Source of the DNA: Clostridia bacterium
GTDB lineage: Bacteria > Bacillota > Clostridia > Oscillospirales > SIG627
Assembly (NCBI GenBank): GCA_017517325.1
Contig: JAFWZW010000010.1
Span: 186,001-250,000, forward strand
Length of the DNA: 64,000 bases
Reading direction: 5' to 3'
This document shows positions 18,479 through 28,147 of the stretch, piece after piece (the stretch's first letter is position 1; each line of letters opens with the position of its first letter). A model generated the notes under the pieces. It ran no database searches and was not told the origin of the DNA. It saw nothing but the letters and a program-made list of their open reading frames with translations. Both the position numbers and the translations under genes were made by a program.

Positions 18479-18886
18479 ATGTCTCTGAATCGCAGAAAAG
18501 AACGGGAATTGGTTTTCCAAATGCTCTTTGCCTCCCAGTTTTCCCCGGAGGATGAAACCCAAAAGCTGTATGATGAACTCATAGCAGAGTGCGAAACACC
18601 GGAAGCGGCCGAAAGTGAGTACATCCGAAACGTGTTCTGCGGCGCCAGAGATTATAGGGAAACCGCCCTTGAAAAGATCCGTGCCCACGCGCAGGGTTGG
18701 AAGGTGGAGCGCTTTTCCAAAACCACCCTCACCATTCTCCAGCTTGCCATTTACGAAATGGATCAGCGGGAGGACGTCCCCGTAAAAATCGCCATCAACG
18801 AAGCGGTAGAGCTCTCCAAGCGCTTCGATGAGGACGGAAGCCGCAAGTTCGTCAACGGGATCTTGGGCTCCGTTGCGGCAGAGTAA
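18479..18886 (+). CDS. nusB: Transcription antitermination factor NusB
   Basis: 135 aa, all-helical. It opens MSLNRRKERELVFQMLFASQ (family RxxRexxxqxLya pattern) and ends VPVKIAINEAVELSKRFDED then SRKFVNGILGSVA, the NusB C-terminal signature. It binds boxA RNA with NusE (S10) in rRNA antitermination. GGAG lies just upstream of the ATG. It heads the classical clostridial block nusB-xseA-xseB-dxs-tlyA-nadK-argR-recN. Confidence 0.93.
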   Translation: MSLNRRKERELVFQMLFASQFSPEDETQKLYDELIAECETPEAAESEYIRNVFCGARDYRETALEKIRAHAQGWKVERFSKTTLTILQLAIYEMDQREDVPVKIAINEAVELSKRFDEDGSRKFVNGILGSVAAE

Positions 18887-18887
18887 A

Positions 18888-19835
18888 ATGGAAACGGGCT
18901 TTTTCTTCGGAATCGATACCAGCAATTATACGACTTCGGCGGCAGCGGTAACCACTGCCGGCGAAGTCTTTTGTGCAAAGCGCCCTCTTGCCGTTCCTGC
19001 GGGTGACCGTGGGTTGAGACAGAGCGACGCTTTGTTTTGTCATACCAGAGACCTTGCAGGGGTAGTGGAGGCCTGCCTTGCAGACCTGCGCGCCGCCCGC
19101 GGAGATCTCCCCCTTTTGGGCGTTGCCGTTTCGGATCAGCCCCGCCGCGTAGAAGGCTCCTATATGCCCTGCTTTCTGGCAGGGGTCAACGCCGCCAAAT
19201 GCGCCGCAAAGCTGGCAAATGCACCCTTTTTCACTTTTTCCCATCAGGAAGGGCATATCGAAGCGGCGCGAATGGGCGCAAAAAAAGTCGGCAGAGCCCT
19301 GACCGCCACGGAGTTTTACGCCTTTCACCTTTCAGGCGGCACCACGGAGCTTCTTTTGGTAAAGGAAGAGGGCGGCCGCTATGAATGCAGTCTTGTTGCC
19401 GCCACGCTGGATCTCACCTGCGGTCAGCTTATCGACCGTTGCGGAGTAGCCTTGGGTCTCCCCTTTCCCGCCGGAGCCCATTTGGAAGAGCTGGTACCCG
19501 AGAAAAGAATAATAAAAGCCCTTCGCATCCCCAAAAAGGAGGATGGCATCAACCTTTCGGGTATGGAAAACCGCTTTCAGAAGCGGAAGGCAGAAGGTAC
19601 CGAACAGGAGGAGCTGGCGGGCTTCGTGTTTGATGCCGTCATCAGCGCTGTGGAAAGCCTCCTTACCTTTGCCGACCCCGAAAAGCCCGTTCTGTTTTCA
19701 GGCGGGGTCTCCTCCTCACGGATCCTACGGGCGCATTTTTCCGCAGACCGCTTCTATTTTGCACCCCCCGCATACTGCGCGGACAACGCCATTGGCATTG
19801 CAGGGCTTTGCGGGAAAGGAGTTATCAATGGTTGA
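18888..19835 (+). CDS. Kae1/TsaD-like protein (peptidase M22 family paralog)
   Basis: 315 aa from ATG 18888, one base after the nusB stop. The ASKHA fold starts FFGIDTSNYTTSAA. FSHQEGHIEAA carries the HxxxH metal site of TsaD/Kae1; LSGGTTELLLV, LPFPAGAHLEELVP and FSGGVSSSRILR fill the other family motifs with changes (TsaD usually has GGP and AGGVAAN). It is therefore a divergent TsaD paralog of the kind often found beside nusB/xseA in clostridia, and probably not the tRNA t6A enzyme itself. Biochemical role unknown. The xseA start overlaps its 3' end by 8 nt. Confidence 0.8.
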   Translation: METGFFFGIDTSNYTTSAAAVTTAGEVFCAKRPLAVPAGDRGLRQSDALFCHTRDLAGVVEACLADLRAARGDLPLLGVAVSDQPRRVEGSYMPCFLAGVNAAKCAAKLANAPFFTFSHQEGHIEAARMGAKKVGRALTATEFYAFHLSGGTTELLLVKEEGGRYECSLVAATLDLTCGQLIDRCGVALGLPFPAGAHLEELVPEKRIIKALRIPKKEDGINLSGMENRFQKRKAEGTEQEELAGFVFDAVISAVESLLTFADPEKPVLFSGGVSSSRILRAHFSADRFYFAPPAYCADNAIGIAGLCGKGVING

Positions 19836-21036
19836 ACGCCAAGCTATGACCGTAACGGGTCTCAACGAATACATCAAAAACAAATTGGAAACCGATCCCC
19901 TTTTAAGCCGCGTGCTGGTCAAGGGTGAGATCTCCAATTTCGTCAATCACTATAAAACCGGGCATTTTTACCTCTCCCTGAAGGATGAAGGGGGCGTCAT
20001 CCGTGCCGTTATGTTTCGGATGAACGCATCCAAATTAAATTTCGTGCCCGAAAACGGAATGAAGGTCATCTGCTCAGGCAGAGTCTCCTCCTACGTAAAG
20101 GACGGGCAATATCAGCTTTACATCAGCGATATGCAGCCTGACGGGATCGGTGCCCTCTACGTCGCCTTCGAGCAGTTGAAAAAAAGGTTGGAGGAAGAAG
20201 GTCTTTTCGATCCCGCCTATAAAAAGCCCCTGCCCAAATACCCCAAGCGCATTGGGATCATCACCTCTCCCACGGGTGCCGCCGTGCGGGATATGATCAA
20301 CGTTTCAGGCAGGCGCTTCCCCTTGGCGGATCTGGTGCTCTACCCCAGCCTCGTGCAGGGTGAGGGTGCTCCGGCACAGCTGATCCGCGGCATACAGACC
20401 TTTAACGAGGCCGTACCCGTTGACGTAATTATACTGGGTCGCGGCGGCGGTAGTTTAGAAGAGCTTTGGGCCTTCAACGACGAAGCTCTGGCCAGAGCCA
20501 TTTTCGCCTCCCGCATTCCCATTATTTCCGCCGTGGGCCACGAAACGGATTTTTCCATCAGCGATTTCGTGGCAGACCTGCGCGCCCCTACCCCCTCCGC
20601 CGCCGCAGAGCTGGCGCTTCCCGAAGCGGGTGAGGTAAAAAGAAAGCTCCGCAACGTCATTGACCGAATGGAGCTGGTCACTGCAGGTAGGATCACAAGG
20701 CTTCGAAATCAGCTGGAGACCTTGGCTTCCGCAAGGCAAATGCAGAATATGATGGCGCTGGTGGACGATCGCCGCATGGCGGTGGCGCTGGCGGATCGGG
20801 AAATGGAAAACCGTATGGAGCGGCTGCTCACAGGAAAAAAGAACGCCCTGATGCAGCTTACCGCAAAGCTTGACGCCCTCAGCCCATTGGCTGTTATGAC
20901 CCGCGGCTACAGCGCTGTATTCAACGAGGAAGGAAAGACCCTTCACTCCAAGGATCAGCTCTCCCCCGGAGAGAAGATCACCATTCGCCTTTCCGACGGT
21001 AAGGCAAAAGCAGAAATTCTGGAGGTAGAATCATGA
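19828..21036 (+). CDS. xseA: Exodeoxyribonuclease VII large subunit
   Basis: 402 aa from ATG 19828 (AAAGGAG 7 nt upstream); the frame is open further upstream but that part is the shadow of the preceding gene. The N-terminal OB fold has VLVKGEISNFVNHYKTGHFY; the catalytic part has IGIITSPTGAAVRDMINV, ILGRGGGSLEELWAFNDE and SAVGHETDFSISDFVADLRA. A coiled-coil region follows (about 285-355). With XseB it degrades single-stranded DNA from both ends. Overlaps xseB by ATGA. Confidence 0.96.
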   Translation: MVERQAMTVTGLNEYIKNKLETDPLLSRVLVKGEISNFVNHYKTGHFYLSLKDEGGVIRAVMFRMNASKLNFVPENGMKVICSGRVSSYVKDGQYQLYISDMQPDGIGALYVAFEQLKKRLEEEGLFDPAYKKPLPKYPKRIGIITSPTGAAVRDMINVSGRRFPLADLVLYPSLVQGEGAPAQLIRGIQTFNEAVPVDVIILGRGGGSLEELWAFNDEALARAIFASRIPIISAVGHETDFSISDFVADLRAPTPSAAAELALPEAGEVKRKLRNVIDRMELVTAGRITRLRNQLETLASARQMQNMMALVDDRRMAVALADREMENRMERLLTGKKNALMQLTAKLDALSPLAVMTRGYSAVFNEEGKTLHSKDQLSPGEKITIRLSDGKAKAEILEVES

Positions 21037-21272
21037 GCGACGTAAAGAAAGAAAACCCAAGTTTTGAAGAAATGCTCCACCGCCTGGAGGAGATCGTAAA
21101 AGCACTTGACAACGTAGAGACCCCCTTGGAGACCTCTCTGGCTCTCTTTGAGGAAGGGGCAAAGCTGGTACGTAGCTGCACCGAAAAGCTGGATGACGCC
21201 CAGCAAAAGGTAACCTGTCTCACCTCGGGTGAGGGCGGCGTGGCGGAAGCGCCCTTTGCGCCCCGCGCATAA
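21033..21272 (+). CDS. xseB: Exodeoxyribonuclease VII small subunit
   Basis: 79 aa, the standard size. PSFEEMLHRLEEIVKALDN and ETSLALFEEGAKLVRSC are the XseB helical signature. Four-base overlap with xseA and one-base overlap (TAATG) with dxs indicate translational coupling. Structural partner of XseA. Confidence 0.95.
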   Translation: MSDVKKENPSFEEMLHRLEEIVKALDNVETPLETSLALFEEGAKLVRSCTEKLDDAQQKVTCLTSGEGGVAEAPFAPRA

Positions 21273-23113
21273 TGGATCGCCTTCTGACTGCAGAGGAGGT
21301 CAAAAAGCTTTCCTCTGCCGAAGCCCGGGCATACTGCGCCTTTCTCCGCAGCTTTTTGGTTGAAAAGGTCACCCAAAACGGCGGGCATCTGGCAAGCAAT
21401 CTGGGTATTGTTGAGATCAGCGTGGCATTGGCAAGAGGAATGGATCAGCCCTCGGAAAAGGTGATCTATGATACCGGCCATCAGGCCTACGTGCATAAGA
21501 TCCTCACGGGCAGAGGCGAGGCCTTTGACGGGCTTCGCACCTACGGGGGTATTTCAGGCTTTCCCCGCCGCGAGGAATCGGAATTTGATGCCTTCGGTAC
21601 CGGCCATTCCGGCACGGGCATTTCCGCCGCTCTGGGCTTTGCGGAAGCGGGGCGCCTGAAGGGGCAGGAGAACTGGTGCGTAGCCGTCATCGGTGACGGT
21701 GCCTTTACAGGCGGAATGGTATTCGAAGCCCTGAACAATATCTCCCCCGACGAAAAGCTCATCATCATTCTCAACGATAACGGTATGAGCATCTCCAAAA
21801 GCGTGGGACGCTTCCGATCCCACCTAAATCGGATGCGCACCGCCGGTTATTACCGCCTGAAGAGAGAAGTAAAGGATACCCTCTCAAGCCTTCCTTTGGT
21901 TGGCGGCACTCTGGTAAAATTGGCAAAAGGGTTAAAAACCACCGTGAAGCGCTCCGCCCTCCCTATGGGCAACCTGTTTGAGGAAATGGGGCTTCACTAT
22001 TTCGGGCCTGCCGACGGGAACGATCTGGAAACCGTAGAACTGCTTTTAAGAGAAGCAAAGAAAAAGAATCGCCCCGCAGTGCTCCATCTCTGCACCAAAA
22101 AGGGAAAGGGCTACGCCCCCGCAGAGGAAAACCCCTCCCGCTTTCACGGCATCTCCCCCAAAGGGGCAAAAAGATCCGAAGGAAAAAGCGCCTCCGCTAT
22201 TTTTGGAGAAAGCCTTACTGCCCTTGGAGAAAAAGACCCGCGGATCGTGGGGATCACCGCCGCAATGTGCGACGGGGTTGGAATGGCAGAATTTGCTAAG
22301 CGCTTTCCCCAGCGCTTCTTTGACGTGGGCATTGCCGAGGAGCACGCAGTGACCTTCGGTGCCGCTTTGGCCGCAGAGGGAATGAAGCCCTGCTTTGCGG
22401 TGTATTCCACCTTTTATCAACGGGCGGTGGATCAGCTCCTTCACGATGCCGCCCTGCAAAAGCTCCCCCTCGTTTTAGCCTTGGATCGGGCGGGCATTTC
22501 CGGTGAAGACGGTGCCACCCACCACGGCGTGTTTGATCTGCCCCTGACCCTGCCCATTCCTGGGATCCGCATTTTTGCACCCGCAAGTGAGGCTGAAATG
22601 AAGGAAGCCCTTTCATCTGCCTTCAGCGAAACGGCGCGCCCCTGCGTCATCCGCTACGCCAAAGGTCCCTTTTCTCCTTTGGTGGAGGAGACCTTCCCCC
22701 AAAAGGGTGACGTTTTGTGGCACGATTTCGGCCATGTCCCCCCTGAAATGGGAGTAGTAACCTTCGGCAGGATCAGTGAAAACGCCGTTTTAGCCTGCAG
22801 GAAGGCGGAAGAAGAGGGGCTCTCCCTTCGCCTCATCCGTTTTTCGGTGCTGAAGGGCTTTGATCCCGCTGAAATGAAGCGCGCCTTCGCAGGAATGAAA
22901 AAGATCCTCTTCGTGGAGGAAGGGGTAGAGATCGGCGGATTTTCCCACTATCTTTCCTCCCTTTTAGAAAAAGAAGGCTATGCCCTTCAAAGCCGTATTC
23001 TTGCCATCGGGGAAGGCTTCGTTCCCCACGGCAACACCGACCTGCTCCTTGAAAGATCAGGCTTGGGAGCAGAGGGCATCCGAAAGGAGATCGAGATCCT
23101 TGCCAAGACTTGA
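21272..23113 (+). CDS. dxs: 1-deoxy-D-xylulose-5-phosphate synthase
   Basis: 613 aa, the usual length. TPP-enzyme motifs: IYDTGHQAYVHKILTGR (about 65), GDGAFTGGMVFEALNN (TPP/Mg site, about 146), and the transketolase-like central part with DVGIAEEHAVTFGAALA. The C-terminal transketolase domain follows (LRLIRFSVLKGF). It condenses pyruvate and glyceraldehyde-3-phosphate to DXP, the first step of the MEP isoprenoid pathway. In many clostridia ispA sits between xseB and dxs; here it is absent and a polyprenyl synthase gene is found at 38.5 kb. Confidence 0.96.
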   Translation: MDRLLTAEEVKKLSSAEARAYCAFLRSFLVEKVTQNGGHLASNLGIVEISVALARGMDQPSEKVIYDTGHQAYVHKILTGRGEAFDGLRTYGGISGFPRREESEFDAFGTGHSGTGISAALGFAEAGRLKGQENWCVAVIGDGAFTGGMVFEALNNISPDEKLIIILNDNGMSISKSVGRFRSHLNRMRTAGYYRLKREVKDTLSSLPLVGGTLVKLAKGLKTTVKRSALPMGNLFEEMGLHYFGPADGNDLETVELLLREAKKKNRPAVLHLCTKKGKGYAPAEENPSRFHGISPKGAKRSEGKSASAIFGESLTALGEKDPRIVGITAAMCDGVGMAEFAKRFPQRFFDVGIAEEHAVTFGAALAAEGMKPCFAVYSTFYQRAVDQLLHDAALQKLPLVLALDRAGISGEDGATHHGVFDLPLTLPIPGIRIFAPASEAEMKEALSSAFSETARPCVIRYAKGPFSPLVEETFPQKGDVLWHDFGHVPPEMGVVTFGRISENAVLACRKAEEEGLSLRLIRFSVLKGFDPAEMKRAFAGMKKILFVEEGVEIGGFSHYLSSLLEKEGYALQSRILAIGEGFVPHGNTDLLLERSGLGAEGIRKEIEILAKT

Positions 23114-23828
23114 TACGTATCTGTTTGAGAACGGCTTCGCGGCCAGCCGCTCCTTGGCGGCAAAGCTGGTAAAGGGAGGCTACGTCACCTTAAACGGTGA
23201 CGTTTGTCGAAAGCCCGGCACCCCCGTGGAAGAGGGTGCAGACCTTCAGATCTGTGAAAGCCCCCTGACCCGCTACGTTTCCCGCGGGGGACTGAAGCTG
23301 GAAGCGGCGCTGAATGCCTGGGGGGTTTTGACCCCCGATATGGTCTGCGCCGATATCGGTGCCTCCACAGGCGGCTTTACCGATTGCCTCCTTCAGCACG
23401 GAGCAGGTAAGGTATTTGCCATTGATTCGGGGAGCGGTCAGCTCCACAGTGCCTTGCGGGAAAACCGAAACGTAGTCTCCCTTGAAAACGTCAACGCCCG
23501 CTTTTTGGACGAAGGGATGATCGGCAAGGTGGATCTGGTGGTGATGGACGTTTCCTTCATCTCTCAAACCCTTCTTTATCCCGCCGTTACCAAGGTTTTG
23601 AAAAAAGGGGGATATTTCATCTCTCTGGTCAAGCCCCAGTTTGAGGTGGGCAGAGAAAACGTAGGCTCAGGCGGCATCGTGCGAAGTGAAAAAGCCCGCA
23701 AGGACTGTCTGGATGTCATTGCCGTCAAATCCGAAAAATACGGCCTCGTGCTGAAAGACGTGATCCCCTCCCCCATTACGGGCGGTGACGGGAATACGGA
23801 ATATCTGGCTCTGTTCTTCTACCCTTGA
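23100..23828 (+). CDS. tlyA: TlyA-family rRNA (cytidine-2'-O)-methyltransferase
   Basis: 242 aa from TTG 23100, chosen because AAAGGAG sits 10 nt upstream and the product then begins MPRLDTYLFENGFAASRS, the normal TlyA start. S4 RNA-binding domain residues ~3-62; FtsJ-like SAM methyltransferase from about 80 with CADIGASTGGFTDCLLQ (SAM motif I), VFAIDSGSGQLH, and LVVMDVSFISQTLL. It overlaps dxs by 14 nt. Known members 2'-O-methylate rRNA and influence capreomycin sensitivity; the older name hemolysin A is historical. Confidence 0.92.
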   Translation: MPRLDTYLFENGFAASRSLAAKLVKGGYVTLNGDVCRKPGTPVEEGADLQICESPLTRYVSRGGLKLEAALNAWGVLTPDMVCADIGASTGGFTDCLLQHGAGKVFAIDSGSGQLHSALRENRNVVSLENVNARFLDEGMIGKVDLVVMDVSFISQTLLYPAVTKVLKKGGYFISLVKPQFEVGRENVGSGGIVRSEKARKDCLDVIAVKSEKYGLVLKDVIPSPITGGDGNTEYLALFFYP

Positions 23829-23847
23829 GCCACCGAAAGGAGTCTTT

Positions 23848-24690
23848 ATGAAGACCATCGGCATTTACCCCAATCCCAAGCGGGATGCAGAGCTTCTTTG
23901 CACCCGCCGGGTGATCGAGATCCTTATACCCTACGGTGCCTCGTTTCTGGCACCGAAGAAGCTTGCGCCTCTGCTTGGGGATATGCTCCCCCGTGAAGCC
24001 TTCGTAGAGGAAAAAGCGCTTTTTTCCCAAAGTGAGTGTCTGGTCACCTTAGGGGGCGACGGCACCATTCTCTCCGTAGCGGCAAGGGCCGCAGAGGCTG
24101 ACCTCCCCATTTTGGGGATCAATTTGGGTCACGTGGGCTTTATGGCAGGGCTTGAGAAAAAAGACCTGCAAAGGATCCACAGCCTGATGACGGGAGATTT
24201 CACCCTCTCCTCCCGTATGCTCCTTTCCTGCCGTTTGGGTGACGGAGAGGAAATGCTGGCAATGAACGAATTTGTCATCGCCCCGGATAAGGGCTTTCAC
24301 ATCGTGGAGCTTTCCCTTTATACGGGGGAGAAAAAGCTTTGCGATTTCCGTGCCGACGGGCTGATCTTCAATACCCCCACCGGCTCCACCGGCTATTCCT
24401 TTTCCGCGGGTGGCGCCGTAATGGACGCAGAGTTTGATGCCGTAGGCGTCAAGGCCATCTCCTCGTACCTGCTCATTGGCGCGCACCATATGATCTTTTC
24501 CCCCGAAACGGTCTTTACCGTAAAAAACTGCCGTAGCGAAGGGTCCGTTGTCACCGTCTGTGCCGACGGCAGAGAAGAAAAAGCCCTGACGGCGGGGGAT
24601 GAACTGACCATCAGCCGCAGCAAAAAGCGCGTAAAGCTGATCACCTTCGAGCCCCAGAGCAACCACGAAGTTTTCTTCCGTAAATTTTAG
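23848..24690 (+). CDS. nadK: NAD kinase
   Basis: 280 aa from ATG 23848 (AAAGGAG upstream). VTLGGDGTILSVAARA carries the GGDGT phosphate-donor motif (about 69-73), LGINLGHVGFMAGLE follows, and NTPTGSTGYSFSAGG (about 176-190) is the second conserved motif. It phosphorylates NAD to NADP with ATP or polyphosphate. Lies between tlyA and argR as usual in clostridia. Confidence 0.95.
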   Translation: MKTIGIYPNPKRDAELLCTRRVIEILIPYGASFLAPKKLAPLLGDMLPREAFVEEKALFSQSECLVTLGGDGTILSVAARAAEADLPILGINLGHVGFMAGLEKKDLQRIHSLMTGDFTLSSRMLLSCRLGDGEEMLAMNEFVIAPDKGFHIVELSLYTGEKKLCDFRADGLIFNTPTGSTGYSFSAGGAVMDAEFDAVGVKAISSYLLIGAHHMIFSPETVFTVKNCRSEGSVVTVCADGREEKALTAGDELTISRSKKRVKLITFEPQSNHEVFFRKF

Positions 24691-24700
24691 GAGGCTACCT

Positions 24701-25165
24701 ATGAAAAACGATCGCCAGCTGAAGATATTAGAGATCATTGCAGAAGAAGAAATCCGCACCCAGGAGGAATTGATCCTGGCCCTGCGGCGCTTTGGCTTTG
24801 CCGCCACTCAGGCAACAGTCTCCCGCGATATCAAAGAGCTTCACCTGCAAAAGATCACCGCCCAGGGCGGTGGCACCAAATACGCCGTGGAGCCCAGCCC
24901 CAAGCAGAAAGAAAAAGAAACGCTGGATAAATACCGCAATGTTCTCCATCAGGTGCTGACCAGTGCCGTTCCCGCAGGAAACATCGGCGTGCTCAAGACC
25001 CTTTCAGGCACGGCAAACGCCGCCGCGGCCGCGCTGGAAGCAATGGATTTCAACGAGATCATCGGAACGCTGGCAGGGGACGATACCCTTCTGGTGCTCT
25101 TTGCCGGTGAACGGGGTGCCTTTGATTTCTGCCAAAAGATCAACAATCTCTATTTAAAGGATTAA
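24701..25165 (+). CDS. argR: Arginine repressor-family regulator
   Basis: 154 aa, the typical size. N-terminal winged HTH (about 1-70) with FAATQATVSRDIKELHLQKI; C-terminal oligomerisation and arginine-binding domain with IIGTLAGDDTLLVLFAGE. AGGAGG precedes the ATG. It would repress arginine biosynthesis when arginine is bound. The arg genes are not in this window. Confidence 0.93.
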   Translation: MKNDRQLKILEIIAEEEIRTQEELILALRRFGFAATQATVSRDIKELHLQKITAQGGGTKYAVEPSPKQKEKETLDKYRNVLHQVLTSAVPAGNIGVLKTLSGTANAAAAALEAMDFNEIIGTLAGDDTLLVLFAGERGAFDFCQKINNLYLKD

Positions 25166-25187
25166 CCTATTTTTCAGGAGAAACGAT

Positions 25188-26897
25188 ATGCTTGCCAACC
25201 TTTTTGTATCCGATCTTGCCCTGATCCGCCGCCTTTCGGTGGATTTCCACAAGGGCTTTTCGGTTTTTACAGGTGAGACCGGTGCCGGAAAAAGCCTTGT
25301 CCTGGACGCCTTGGGTCTGATCCTGCGGCAAAAGGGCGCCAAGGAGCTGATTCGGGAAGGCGCAGAGAAAATGGAGGTCTCACTCTTTTTTGATTCTCTT
25401 TCTCCCGAAACCGTGGAAGCCCTTGGGGAAGATTTTTCCCGCGAAGAATTGGAGGAGGGCGTGGCCCTCTCCCGCACCGTCACCCGTGACGGAAAAAGCA
25501 CCTGCCGAATGGGCGGCAGAACGGTTCCCTTTTCAAGGCTTTCCGCCGTGGCGGCAAAGCTCCTTTCCATTCAAGGGCAGGATGCGGCAGGGGGTCTCTT
25601 TGACGAAAAGAATCACCGCCGTTATTTGGATTCCGCTTTGGACGAAGAAGGCCTTGCGCTCCTCGAGGAATACCGCGCCCTCTACAGTGCCTATTCCGCC
25701 CTTCGAGGGGAGCTTGCTTCCCTTTCCTCTATGCAGGGTGACGAAAAGGAAAAGGTCGCCCTTTACGATTATCAAATGAAAGAAATTGCCAAGGTGAAGC
25801 CCCGTGCAGGGGAGGAAGAAGCCTTGGAAGCAAAGCTTCATCAGCTGAAAAATCAGGAAAAGCTCCACAGTGCTCTCTACACCGCCGACCGCGCCTTAAA
25901 CGGCGGCGAAAAGGGTCGGGGGGCTCTGTTCCTTCTGGAGGCCGCCGCAGGAAAGCTGGAAGGCCTTGGTGAGGAAGACCCCCAATATTCCCTTTCCGCC
26001 GAGCTTTACGAATTGGCCGACCGCGCAAAGGAGATCGCCCGTGACGTTTCCTTCCGCTTATCGGGCATCGGGGAGGAGGATCCCGCAGAGCTGATGGACC
26101 GCATTCAAAGAAGGCTGGATCTCCTCTACCGCTTAAAGCTCAAATACGGCAGTACCGTAGAAGAGGTCATCACCTATTACGAGGAACTGAAACGGAAAAA
26201 GGACTTGACGCTTTCCTTGAAAGATGATATAAAAAGGAAGTCGGCAGAGCTTGCAAAGCTGGAAGGTGCCCTGAAGGAAAAAGCGGCGCTTCTCACTGCG
26301 GCGCGAAGGCGTATTGCCCACGAGCTTGAGGAAGGGATCCATTCGGTTCTCGCCTTCCTCGATATGCCCAAGACCCGCTTTTTCGTCACCATTACCCCCA
26401 CCGCCTACGGGCAGGAAGGGGCAGATGCCGTCACCTTCTCCCTTGCCGCCAATACGGGCGAGGGCGTAAAGCCCCTTTCGCAGGTGGCATCCGGCGGTGA
26501 AGGAAGCCGCATTATGCTGGCGCTTCAGTTAAAGCTTGGAAAAGCCAAGGATGCGGATACCATGGTCTTTGACGAGGTGGATACGGGCATCTCCGGTGCC
26601 ACCGCCCAGAAGATCGGCATTGCCTTAAAGACCCTCTCGCTCCAAAAGCAGATCCTATGCGTCACCCATTCGGCTCAGGTCTCCACCTTGGCAGATCACC
26701 ATTATCTGGTGGAAAAGAAGGAAGCCGAGGGCAGAACGGAAAGCACCGTAAAGGCGCTGGATGAAGAAGGGCTCCTCTTGGAAAATGCCCGTCTCTTTGC
26801 GGGTGCGACCCTGACGAAGGAAGCCCGCGTTGCCGCCGAACATCTGCGCAGAGAGGGCACCCTTGAATTTGAAAAATGGAAGGACACCGTCCTTTAA
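25188..26897 (+). CDS. recN: DNA repair protein RecN
   Basis: 569 aa SMC-like ATPase. Walker A FTGETGAGKSLVLDALGLIL (about 26-45), two long coiled coils in the centre (about 150-210 and 310-375), ABC signature QVASGGEGSRIMLALQLKLG and Walker B MVFDEVDTGISGATAQKIG. It acts in double-strand break repair. 22 nt after argR. Size and motif order match the family. Confidence 0.95.
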   Translation: MLANLFVSDLALIRRLSVDFHKGFSVFTGETGAGKSLVLDALGLILRQKGAKELIREGAEKMEVSLFFDSLSPETVEALGEDFSREELEEGVALSRTVTRDGKSTCRMGGRTVPFSRLSAVAAKLLSIQGQDAAGGLFDEKNHRRYLDSALDEEGLALLEEYRALYSAYSALRGELASLSSMQGDEKEKVALYDYQMKEIAKVKPRAGEEEALEAKLHQLKNQEKLHSALYTADRALNGGEKGRGALFLLEAAAGKLEGLGEEDPQYSLSAELYELADRAKEIARDVSFRLSGIGEEDPAELMDRIQRRLDLLYRLKLKYGSTVEEVITYYEELKRKKDLTLSLKDDIKRKSAELAKLEGALKEKAALLTAARRRIAHELEEGIHSVLAFLDMPKTRFFVTITPTAYGQEGADAVTFSLAANTGEGVKPLSQVASGGEGSRIMLALQLKLGKAKDADTMVFDEVDTGISGATAQKIGIALKTLSLQKQILCVTHSAQVSTLADHHYLVEKKEAEGRTESTVKALDEEGLLLENARLFAGATLTKEARVAAEHLRREGTLEFEKWKDTVL

Positions 26898-26917
26898 CGG
26901 AATAGAAAGGAACTACT

Positions 26918-28138
26918 ATGGAAATTTACGAAGAACTTCAAAAAAGAGGGCTCATTGCCCAGGTTACCGATGAAAAGGAAATCCGCGAGCTGCTAAACTC
27001 CGGCGGCGCCCGTTTCTATATTGGCTTCGACCCCACCGCAGATTCTCTCCATTGCGGCCATTTTATGGCTCTGTGCCTGATGAAGCGTCTGCAAATGGCA
27101 GGCAACAAGCCCGTTGTCCTTTTGGGCGGCGGCACCGGCTACATCGGCGATCCCTCCGGCCGCTCCGATATGAGATCCATGCTCAGCCCCGAGACCATCG
27201 AGCATAACTGCCAGTGCTTCAAGAAGCAGATGGAGCGCTTCATCGAATTCGGTGATGACAAGGCCATTCTTGTAAACAACGCCGATTGGCTTCTGAAACT
27301 GAATTACGTTGACCTCCTCCGTGAGGTGGGCGCCTGCTTCTCCGTAAACAATATGCTTCGTGCCGAGTGCTACAAGCAAAGAATGGAGAAGGGTCTTTCC
27401 TTCCTGGAATTTAACTATATGATCATGCAGTCCTACGACTTCTATCACCTCTCCAAGGAATACGGCTGTAATATGCAGTTCGGCGGTGACGACCAGTGGT
27501 CCAATATGCTGGGCGGTACCGAGCTGATCCGCAAGAAGACCGGTAAAGACGCATACGCTATGACCATCACCCTTCTGCTCAATTCCGAAGGCAAGAAAAT
27601 GGGCAAGACCCAGTCCGGTGCCGTTTGGCTGGATCCCGAAAAAACCAGCCCCTTTGATTTCTACCAGTACTGGAGAAACGTTGCCGATGCAGACGTGCTC
27701 AAGTGCATCCGTATGCTCACCTTCCTGCCCCTTGAAGAGATCGACAAAATGGAAAGCTGGGAGGGCAGCCAGCTGAATACCGCCAAGGATATTCTGGCCT
27801 ACGAGCTCACAAGCCTCGTTCACGGAACAGAAGAGGCAGATAAAGCGAGAGAAGCCTCCAAGGCGCTCTTCGGCGGCAGCGGCGTCAGCGCCAATATGCC
27901 CACCCACGCTCTGGGAGCAGATGATTTTACCGACGGTTCCATCAATATTATGGATCTTCTGGTAAAAGCAGGGCTCTGCCCCTCCAAGGGCGAAGCCAGA
28001 AGACTGGTTCAGCAGGGCGGCGTTTCCGTCAACGATGAGAAGATCGGCGATATTGCAAAAACCTTCCCCGCCGAAGCCTTCGAGGGCGAATTTATCCTCC
28101 GCAAGGGCAAAAAAGTCTTCATTAAGATCACAAAATAA
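26918..28138 (+). CDS. tyrS: Tyrosyl-tRNA synthetase
   Basis: 406 aa class I synthetase. FDPTADSLHCGHFMALCLMK contains the HIGH-type motif (HCGH, about 46); KKMGKTQSGAVW is the KMSKS-type motif (about 228), Mg-independent TyrRS style. The C-terminal S4 domain has SKGEARRLVQQGGVSVNDEK. It charges tRNA-Tyr. No T-box leader is visible in the 20-nt gap after recN, so it appears to be expressed as part of the long operon. Confidence 0.95.
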   Translation: MEIYEELQKRGLIAQVTDEKEIRELLNSGGARFYIGFDPTADSLHCGHFMALCLMKRLQMAGNKPVVLLGGGTGYIGDPSGRSDMRSMLSPETIEHNCQCFKKQMERFIEFGDDKAILVNNADWLLKLNYVDLLREVGACFSVNNMLRAECYKQRMEKGLSFLEFNYMIMQSYDFYHLSKEYGCNMQFGGDDQWSNMLGGTELIRKKTGKDAYAMTITLLLNSEGKKMGKTQSGAVWLDPEKTSPFDFYQYWRNVADADVLKCIRMLTFLPLEEIDKMESWEGSQLNTAKDILAYELTSLVHGTEEADKAREASKALFGGSGVSANMPTHALGADDFTDGSINIMDLLVKAGLCPSKGEARRLVQQGGVSVNDEKIGDIAKTFPAEAFEGEFILRKGKKVFIKITK

Positions 28139-28147
28139 GGAGCCGCT

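Noticed and set aside
26898..26917. T-box leader before tyrS
   Set aside because: Only 20 nt separate recN and tyrS, far too short for a T-box.
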